A stretch of 64,000 nucleotides of DNA from Parelaphostrongylus tenuis (lineage: Eukaryota > Nematoda > Chromadorea > Rhabditida > Metastrongylidae), in the NCBI GenBank assembly GCA_019055375.1, contig JAHQIW010004330.1:1-64000 (forward strand). Reading direction: 5' to 3'. The notes below the pieces were generated by a model. The model had not been told where the DNA came from. It made no database searches and saw only the letters and a list, made by a program, of their open reading frames with translations. This document shows positions 61,101 through 64,000 of this stretch, piece after piece (position 1 is the stretch's first letter; the number at the start of each line of letters is the position of its first letter). A program made the translations under genes and the position numbers.

Positions 61101-63184
61101 AAACGAAGACGCACCGTGTAACTGGTGCGGCCGGAAGGCCGAAAACACATGCTTTGCACTGTGTAAGTGTCCATAACAGACCTCATGAAAAGCTCATAAT
61201 ACATTATTAGGTTATATTGTTCTTCAACGAGGTCTCAGAATAGCCGAATGCAATGTTTCATACATAGGCTCTCTATATCTCCAGGTTCGGATGGCTTTAG
61301 GACTATGAAGGTAGTGGGTTTGTAAGCCCTCGAAAGTGACTGTATAGGCTAAATATGCATACAGTCGACTTATCGATGCCTAACTCGATGCGCAGAGCTG
61401 GCTTTTTGGTGGCTGATAACGGTTTTTCGACCATTGTAGAATTTATAAATTTGATACGGTTATTGTTCATGGAACGAACATTGCTCTATCTTTCAAACGT
61501 ACATGTACTTGCTCACAGTATTTCTTATTCGAATATGTGTCAGCATTGAAGCATTGACAAAAATACCAGTAATCTTTATAGTTTTCAAAGGACAACGTAG
61601 CAGGTACATATATTAACGATAGATTGAGAATACCATCAATTCACTGGACGAAAATCTACTTATTGTCATTTTCCTCAGAAATGCGAGCCTTCGCACAAGC
61701 AAATGAAAGAGCTACATGTACGAACTTTTGTAATCATGATTTGATCTTGGTGGAATAAGATGATTCGCATAATACAGGCAGTCATTCAAAATAATGTTTT
61801 CATTTTATTTGAAGATGTTCAATATGAACTGAAATGGGACGCCGTGGCCGAGTGGTTAGGATGCTCGCCGGGGCCGGGGCGCTTTGAAAAAAACTCCACC
61901 CCCAACCTCTCCAGTAGTTAACAACAAACGTCCTCTGAAAACGCCGCAGCCAGGCTGTTCTCGAGGTTGCAAGAAGGCGCAATCAATCACTGTACCGCGA
62001 CGTTCAAGAAGAAAACAGAAGAATTGAATGCCAGAAGTACTGGAAGAGCATCTTGTCATCTGCTTAGATTTCAGCGTCGACGCTTTATTTACATGATAAT
62101 ATCTCGCGACTCATCGTTTCATTTCTAACTTGTAGATGAATTCGGCTTTCCTTTGTCGTAAAAGCCTAGGTAAGTGTATACCTCCATGGGATAGCACTGA
62201 GCTATCAAGCGAACCGCGATCATTCGCCAAAGTTCTTTCCAATCGTGGTCTGAAATTTGCTGATTCACTTGGGGTTAATGTTCAAAATGCGTAGCGTTCT
62301 TAAATATTCTCCGTAACAGCAAAGCATCTAATAAAAACTGTATACTCTCGGTACCTGTCGAGTATCATAAATCTCGGTCCATGTTTATAAAGAGCACTTA
62401 AGCTAACATGAGTGTTTGAGAAGGGATTTTTTTACTCTACTTTCAGTTCCTGCTGTTATTCAACTTTCCCTTTAAGTATTCTCCTTGATGACAGATTGAA
62501 ATTCCAAAAGTAGAAGTTGGGAATTCAAAACTTGATAGTTCAAATGTTTCGGACAATAATTTTTTGAGTGAGATCGGCTGATTTAAACATCTTCTCCATA
62601 GCAAAGGGGAGGACTTTATTTCCAAAAAGTCACATAATTACTCACACGTCATTACGACGAATCTTTGTTGACCTTCTATATCGTCTGCATGCTAGAGTGC
62701 AGACATCGTTCAACGTCCTGACCATAAATGGTCTTATTAACAAAAATTTTTTTAGCAAACTTCCTTTACTTATGAAATACTACGGTTCATCTTTGGTTCA
62801 ATTTGATTAAGCTCCAAATTGCTTCCTGACTTGTTTTGTCCTTTCGAGGTTACTGTAGCGAATCTTGAGTCGTTCAAACTGTAACGAGCCTACGGAAGAA
62901 TTTCAACAACGGTCTCATAATTGCCCTAATAGACCAGGATTTTCGTTGTTTTGACGGTATGGCCAACCAGCGTAACCGCACAAAACTAGAATATAAGAAG
63001 ATTAGATCATTTAATCTTTTTGCATTCATTTCCTTATATTTATATATTACGGAGCTCTTTGTAGGTAGTACGTGTATGGTTCTGTAACCGTCGCCAAAAA
63101 TTACGTCGCTCTGAAGATCTGTTTCCAATGATCCATTCACCCTGCAGAACAAAGGTAATCATCACACGAAATTTCATGTTGTGA
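43110..63184 (+). CDS. ceh-18: POU-homeodomain transcription factor CEH-18-like, about 13 exons; N-terminal junction and C-terminus uncertain
   Basis: Nuclear DNA-binding protein. Coding exons: 43110-43146, 43371-43544 (or -43558), 46106-46560, 49805-49938, 55087-55197, 55276-55343, 56936-57466, 57670-57760, 57825-57907, 57966-58094, 59062-59166, 60460-60552, 63065-63154 (possibly reading on to TGA at 63182-63184). From exon 3 on every phase agrees (630 codons). The N-terminal half is low complexity (Thr, Ser, His runs) and gives little homology. The POU-specific domain is about 75 aa ([18 protein letters not shown] to LKEWLEG) with the Oct-type recognition helix [17 protein letters not shown]. 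The homeodomain starts [12 protein letters not shown] and ends [15 protein letters not shown]. Its start is unlike class III (ceh-6) or class IV (unc-86) POU proteins. Together with the neighbouring lim-4 this points to ceh-18. Confidence 0.88.
43371..43544 (+). CDS. ceh-18: ceh-18 putative exon 2 (Thr-rich)
   Basis: Acceptor ATCTTTAG. Encodes [19 protein letters not shown] followed by a Thr run from a CAC/ACC microsatellite and a basic segment ([14 protein letters not shown]). The best donor GAG|GTCAGC at 43544 leaves phase 1, but the next recognised exon needs phase 0. A weaker donor GAA|GTGATC at 43558 would fit. Alternatively an unrecognised small exon lies between. Confidence 0.5.
43600..44420. 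mobile_element. nested 0.8-kb palindrome of family B and family C repeats in ceh-18 intron 2
   Basis: Outer arms: 43605-43830 and 44145-44395 are complementary (CAACCAACCGCGAACGGTTT against AAACCGTTTACGGTTGGTTG; ACTCGAACCCGCATC against GATTTCGAGTC). Inner arms: 43915-43968 and 44020-44082 are nearly perfect complements (CTAGTGCTATACAGGTAC against GTACCTGTATAGCACTAG). Outer arms carry tRNA-like boxes, the inner part is family C. No coding capacity. Confidence 0.8.
44997..45541. mobile_element. TTAA-flanked piggyBac-type MITE, 545 bp
   Basis: Flanked on both sides by TTAA (44993-44996, 45542-45545). Ends are inverted: CCCTCTGCAAACGA at the left and, read from the right, CCCTTTGCGGACAC. TTAA target sites plus CCC termini are the piggyBac signature. 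Internal diverged repeats of GCAAAAATAAAACTACGTTT occur at about 45170 and 45330. No transposase. Confidence 0.75.
45685..45975 (+). mobile_element. tRNA-derived SINE, copy 3 (plus)
   Basis: A box in GTAGCGCAGTGGTTAGAAAG, B-box-like TGTTTCGATCACACC, body with GGCCACCGCAACTCATTGTA and AAGGCCAGATG, tail with AGGAACTGATCAGCGCCAAA. Lies just before ceh-18 exon 3. Confidence 0.75.
46106..46560 (+). CDS. ceh-18: ceh-18 exon 3 (His/Thr/Ser-rich N-terminal region)
   Basis: Acceptor TTTGCAG, donor AGAAT|GTGAGT, 455 nt, phase 2 out. Encodes [15 protein letters not shown], a His cluster, a Thr run, a run of about 12 Ser, then [19 protein letters not shown] and further polar sequence. The Ser run is a pure TCC microsatellite and likely length-variable. 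No known domain; resembles an intrinsically disordered activation region. Confidence 0.78.
46258..46292. repeat. TCC microsatellite inside ceh-18 exon 3
   Basis: Pure TCC units encoding the Ser run. It can change length in frame. Confidence 0.95.
46635..46925 (+). mobile_element. tRNA-derived SINE, copy 4 (plus)
   Basis: A box ATGTGGCTTAGTGGTTAGAG (matches TGGCNNAGTGG), B-box-like ATGGTTTGATCTTG, body GTAGGCCACCGAGAGTCATT and GTAAAGGCCAGAT, tail AGGAGTTGATCAACGCGGAG. Clear homologue of copy 3, 0.7 kb away on the other side of exon 3. Confidence 0.8.
47330..47510. repeat. foldback repeat in ceh-18 intron 3
   Basis: GGGTTGACCCTTTCGGGACC, ATAGATCCAGCCCTCTG is mirrored by CAGAGGGATGGGTCCATGCT, CCCAAAAGGGTGAAG. 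Imperfect arms of about 40 bp, probably a short MITE. Confidence 0.55.
47915..48015. repeat. dispersed repeat, family F, copy 2
   Basis: Same order of blocks as 41440-41545; see there. Nearby open frames (47394-47717, 47813-48055) look like chance frames across repeats. Confidence 0.55.
48440..48725 (-). mobile_element. tRNA-derived SINE, copy 5 (minus)
   Basis: On the minus strand: A box TGTGACGCAATGGCTAGAGG, B box ACGGTTCGATCGCGCC, then a body containing GGCTTCACCAAGCC and the shared end (on plus GGAATGTGCCATGCATTCAT next to CTCGGCGTTGATCAGTCC). Confidence 0.8.
49146..49286 (+). CDS. small ORF (46 aa) inside ceh-18 intron 3, doubtful
   Basis: An ATG seven nt after a possible acceptor GATTCACAG opens a 46-codon frame with a non-random look: [20 protein letters not shown], then a Gln/Arg/Tyr-containing end and TAA. 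It could be an alternative exon of ceh-18, an independent short peptide gene, or chance. No homology recognised. Confidence 0.2.
   Translation: MVALRVINSFRSSSSDEEWKVTSRLGQSRFSYQPLKPQRYIGDLET
49805..49938 (+). CDS. ceh-18: ceh-18 exon 4
   Basis: Acceptor TGGTTTAG, donor CTCAG|GTTTGA. Phase joins exon 3 (AT|T) and exon 5 (G|CC). Encodes [16 protein letters not shown] and an amphipathic hydrophobic stretch ([22 protein letters not shown]). No named domain recognised; could be a protein-interaction helix. Confidence 0.8.
50605..50700 (-). mobile_element. tRNA-like SINE head fragment (minus)
   Basis: On the minus strand AAGTAGCGCACTAGTTAGTA (A-box-like) is followed about 45 nt later by GCTGGTTCGATC (B box). 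Adjacent to AAT triplet repeats at 50693-50710 and 50753-50776. Confidence 0.5.
50785..51165. mobile_element. inverted pair of tRNA-like units, family E
   Basis: Left unit (50825-50885, minus) and right unit (51041-51114, plus) share TCGGTATAGACGAAACGCGG / TCGGTATGGACGAAACCCAG and a B box (GGTTCGACTCC / GGTTCAATTCC). TTCTCTTAGGTATGTA and its complement flank the left unit, and TTCTCTTAGGTATATA follows the right unit. The right unit has a 7-bp acceptor-like stem (GCCTCGG / CCGAGGC) and a possible GGT anticodon, but its T stem is mispaired. Confidence 0.6.
51393..51565. mobile_element. foldback element with tRNA-like core, family B, copy 4
   Basis: Nearly perfect terminal repeats of about 39 bp: ACCCAATGATAAAGAGTGAT at the left against ATCACTCTGTATCATTGGGT at the right. 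The core contains ATATGGGTTCGAATCCCAAC, a consensus B box with T stem. The right flank is shared with copies at 4.1, 22.1 and 44.4 kb. Confidence 0.85.
51570..52850. other. ceh-18 intron 4 sequence, little recognised
   Basis: Short segments near 52425-52460 and 52580-52620 (GCTGTAGCAGCAAAAAGAAA) resemble the internal repeats of the 45-kb TTAA element. Otherwise nothing. Confidence 0.4.
52855..52925 (-). mobile_element. tRNA-like SINE head fragment (minus)
   Basis: Minus strand: AGCATTGCAATGGTTAAAAC (A-box-like) followed by GAGAGGTTCGAATTCC (B box). No body recognised. Confidence 0.5.
52926..54090. other. ceh-18 intron 4 sequence, nothing recognised
   Basis: AT-rich; no repeat or coding feature supported. 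Confidence 0.5.
54095..54605. mobile_element. foldback MITE, family A, copy 5
   Basis: Left arm ATGTGGTCTGTTATACACTT, GCGTGTTTCGGCTTTGCAGC, CTCGTCAGTTGCACAGTGCC. Right arm AAAGGCACCGCGTAACTACC, GACGCTGCGCATGTATTGCA, CAACAGACCACATGCATGG. Complementary outer ends. In ceh-18 intron 4. Confidence 0.85.
55087..55197 (+). CDS. ceh-18: ceh-18 exon 5
   Basis: T-rich acceptor ending TTTTCAAG and donor CCACCCT|GTGAGT. Encodes [18 protein letters not shown] and a Pro/Gln-rich segment. Assigned mainly by splice sites and matching phase. Confidence 0.7.
55276..55343 (+). CDS. ceh-18: ceh-18 exon 6
   Basis: Acceptor TTTTTTTACAG after a pure T tract, donor AAATCG|GTCAGT. Encodes [20 protein letters not shown] and KS. 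Short Ser/Gly-rich linker; phase 2 in, phase 0 out. Confidence 0.7.
55690..56245. mobile_element. foldback MITE, family A, copy 6
   Basis: Ends AGAGCCAACATGTCATGTGG and its mirror CAACATGACATGTTGGCTTA. Inner arms CTTCTTAGCCAATCCTCTCG against CCGAGAGGATTGTTAAGGGG, and GCACGTGTTTCGCC against GGCCGAAACACGTG. One of the most complete copies; in ceh-18 intron 6. Confidence 0.9.
56500..56640 (-). mobile_element. tRNA-derived SINE fragment (minus)
   Basis: Contains CTTAGGCAAGCCTGCTC, a body segment like 48595 (CCTAAGCAAGTCTG), then CATGGCGAGGTCGAACCAGT, an eroded B box on the minus strand. Head truncated. Confidence 0.45.
56936..57466 (+). CDS. ceh-18: ceh-18 exon 7 (large central exon)
   Basis: Acceptor CACTTTCAG, donor TTCTCT|GTAAGT, 531 nt, phase 0 at both ends. 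Encodes 177 residues: [20 protein letters not shown] near its start, an Ile/Val-rich middle, and [20 protein letters not shown] near its end. The basic PPIKRKL could be a nuclear localisation signal. It lies directly before the POU-specific domain. Confidence 0.88.
57670..57760 (+). CDS. ceh-18: ceh-18 exon 8 (POU-specific domain, helix 1)
   Basis: Acceptor TTGTTCAG, donor ACTAG|GTAAGC. Encodes a short linker and then [18 protein letters not shown], the conserved first helix of a POU-specific domain. Confidence 0.96.
57825..57907 (+). CDS. ceh-18: ceh-18 exon 9 (POU-specific domain, helices 2-3)
   Basis: Acceptor TTTGTTAAG, donor TTTGAG|GTTGGT. Encodes [20 protein letters not shown] and TTISRFE, including the Gln and Thr that contact the ATGC half-site in Oct proteins. 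Confidence 0.96.
57966..58094 (+). CDS. ceh-18: ceh-18 exon 10 (end of POU-specific domain and linker)
   Basis: Acceptor ACTTCCAG, donor TCAAAG|GTGCCA, phase 0 at both ends. Encodes [20 protein letters not shown] and a linker rich in Ala/Glu. The frame reads on to TGA at 58146-58148, so an intron-retained, truncated product is formally possible, but the next exon joins in frame. Confidence 0.9.
58150..59061. other. ceh-18 intron 10
   Basis: Contains one diverged minisatellite unit at about 58600-58700 (GCGATGAAAACGCGTTTGTG, AAGCGTTGTAAAGGAGTCTT). An open frame at 58859-59083 overlaps the next exon in another frame and is rejected. Confidence 0.5.
59062..59166 (+). CDS. ceh-18: ceh-18 exon 11 (linker and start of POU homeodomain)
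   Basis: Acceptor ATTTTTTTTAG, donor TCACAG|GTTACT. Encodes a linker with [10 protein letters not shown] and then [13 protein letters not shown], the basic arm and helix 1 start of the homeodomain. Confidence 0.94.
59930..60400. repeat. tandem minisatellite, about 155-bp unit, three units (family D)
   Basis: Units share a GC-rich block (GCACGCGACGCGTAAGAATA, GCGCAATGCGTGTGAAACAC, GCGCGACGCGTCTAACATAT), a TTTTATTT block, a TGTAAA-GG-TTTTT block and CCAGCAAAAGAG-like ends. It lies in ceh-18 intron 11, ending just before exon 12. Confidence 0.6.
60460..60552 (+). CDS. ceh-18: ceh-18 exon 12 (homeodomain helices 1-2)
   Basis: Acceptor TTATTTCAG, donor AGAGAT|GTACGT, phase 0 at both ends. Encodes [20 protein letters not shown] and [11 protein letters not shown]. 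Confidence 0.95.
60735..60830 (+). mobile_element. tRNA-like SINE head fragment (plus)
   Basis: ACGTGTAGCGCAGTCATTTG is A-box-like; a B-box-like GCGGTCATTCGATAG follows. No body seen. Confidence 0.4.
60845..61245. mobile_element. foldback MITE, family A, copy 7
   Basis: Left: ACACGTGTTTCGACTTCCAC, CCTCGTCATTTGCACGGGGC, ACAGTTCCTCGGAGG. Right: GAGGAACTGACTAAACGAAG, GGAAGGCCGAAAACACATGC, CCATAACAGACCTCATGAAA. Complementary arms. In ceh-18 intron 12. Confidence 0.85.
61838..61885 (+). mobile_element. truncated tRNA-like head
   Basis: GACGCCGTGGCCGAGTGGTT matches a tRNA 5' half with a consensus A box (TGGCCGAGTGG), but the following sequence (GGGGCCGGGGCGCTTTG) does not complete a tRNA. Pseudo-tRNA or SINE head. 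Confidence 0.5.
61886..63064. other. ceh-18 intron 12, distal part
   Basis: Nothing recognised. An open frame at 62874-63152 (minus) is the shadow of exon 13. Confidence 0.5.
63065..63154 (+). CDS. ceh-18: ceh-18 exon 13 (homeodomain recognition helix)
   Basis: Acceptor CTTTGTAG. Encodes [15 protein letters not shown], the invariant POU homeodomain helix 3, then a tail with [15 protein letters not shown]. The sequence ACAAAG|GTAATC looks like a donor; if used, further exons lie beyond the window. If not, the frame adds nine residues and stops at 63182-63184. Confidence 0.94.
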
Positions 63185-63494
63185 AGGCACCTGGACATTT
63201 TGAACTTTGTTAGTTTACTGATTTATTTTTTCTACTTTGATGTTTAATTACTAAGCTACTGGTTTATTTTCTTCTGTGGTTCTTTTTTGTAAAAGGCTAT
63301 TAAGTGGCACTCGGATGCGATTGTTTTTTTTTTCTGTACGTCACCGAACTAAATGCCTTACTTTTAGAAAGTCAAAAAAAGAACACCGTTTCTTAGAATA
63401 GAAAACTCACTTTCTAATAATTGTTTTCGCATATGTAAAAAAAATATTGCAATCGACTATTTTGAGACCTTCTTCAAGAACAGCATAATCTGAC

Positions 63495-63900
63495 ACTGTA
63501 TTTTGAGCCTATCATATGGGCTGTTAAGGGCACTCGTAAAGTGCAAGACACGTGTTTCGGCCCTATAGCCTCGTCAGTTCCACGTTATCTTTTCGTTCAG
63601 TCAGTTCCTTGAGGATCTACCCTATATAGAGAAGTCGACGGCGAACTTTTTACACTCGACCTGCGGTGGAAACAATCACCATGGTGTCTTTCATAGTGAT
63701 TGATTGCTGATTGCATGGCATATAGCTCGTCGTTGATTCCTCTACATAGGGGTAGATCCCCGAGGAATTGACTTAACGAAAAGGCACCGTGCAACTGACG
63801 ACGATGTAAGGCCGAAATACGTGTTTTTCACCGTATGAGCGCCCAGAGCAGACTCATGATAGGCTCAGATTAGGTTGTCAGATTATACTGTTTCCTCAAG
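63495..63900. mobile_element. foldback MITE, family A, copy 8
   Basis: Left: GACACGTGTTTCGGCCCTAT, AGCCTCGTCAGTTCCACGTT, CAGTCAGTTCCTTGAGGATC. Right: TCCCCGAGGAATTGACTTAA, CGAAAAGGCACCGTGCAACT, GTAAGGCCGAAATACGTGTT. Complementary. Downstream of, or in a further intron of, ceh-18. Confidence 0.88.
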
Positions 63901-64000
63901 ATTACACTTCAAAGGCACTGAGTGATATGCAAAACTTTCGACTTCAAATGGAAGTTGAATCCATCTTTTACCCATTTTTGCCCCGTATGGTCGACAAAGA

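Noticed and set aside
61838..61885. Functional tRNA-Ser/Leu gene
   Set aside because: Only the 5' half with the A box matches; the anticodon arm and 3' half are absent.
1..64000. CRISPR arrays, bacterial operons, rRNA genes
   Set aside because: No regularly spaced identical repeats, no bacterial-type gene arrangement and no rRNA-like sequence seen on either strand.

Overview
This is a eukaryotic, AT-rich, intron-containing window that I read as nematode DNA, most likely rhabditine/strongylid (clade V). The evidence is two homeobox genes that can be assembled exon by exon with GT-AG introns. They match the Caenorhabditis elegans genes lim-4 (LIM-homeodomain, Lhx6/Lhx8 class) and ceh-18 (POU-homeodomain). 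From memory these are neighbours in C. elegans (ZC64.4 and ZC64.3, X chromosome), so the pair itself supports the assignment and suggests X-linked DNA. No long single-exon genes, rRNA, operons of bacterial type or CRISPR arrays are present.

Layout. 1-11.3 kb: intergenic, filled with decayed mobile DNA (foldback MITEs, a mariner remnant, a tRNA-derived SINE, a short dispersed repeat). 11.37-11.58 kb: a possible minus-strand terminal exon of an unrecognised gene. 11.99-33.49 kb (+): lim-4, nine coding exons, 308 codons, complete from ATG to stop; its sixth intron is 12.2 kb and cuts the homeobox. That intron holds a Penelope-like retroelement, a Tc1/mariner-type remnant, SINE and foldback elements and TA microsatellites. 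33.5-43.1 kb: intergenic between the two genes, with few recognisable transposons, many triplet microsatellites, a CpG-rich stretch near 36.4 kb and three exact POU octamer sites within about 520 bp. 43.1-63.2 kb (+): ceh-18, about 13 coding exons. It has a Ser/Thr/His-rich N-terminal half, then the POU-specific domain (57.67-58.09 kb) and the POU homeodomain (59.06-63.15 kb). Its introns carry several foldback elements, tRNA-derived SINEs, a 545-bp TTAA-flanked (piggyBac-type) MITE and a tandem minisatellite.

The two genes are transcription factors acting in the nucleus. In C. elegans lim-4 specifies AWB/SMB-type neuron identity, and ceh-18 acts in gonadal sheath cells to control oocyte meiotic arrest and in epidermal differentiation. 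Nothing in the sequence says they act together; the shared position is most simply old synteny.

I found no evidence of a new biological system. The most unusual structures are the foldback elements whose arms carry tRNA-like internal promoter boxes, especially the nested 0.8-kb palindrome in a ceh-18 intron, and the octamer cluster upstream of a POU gene.
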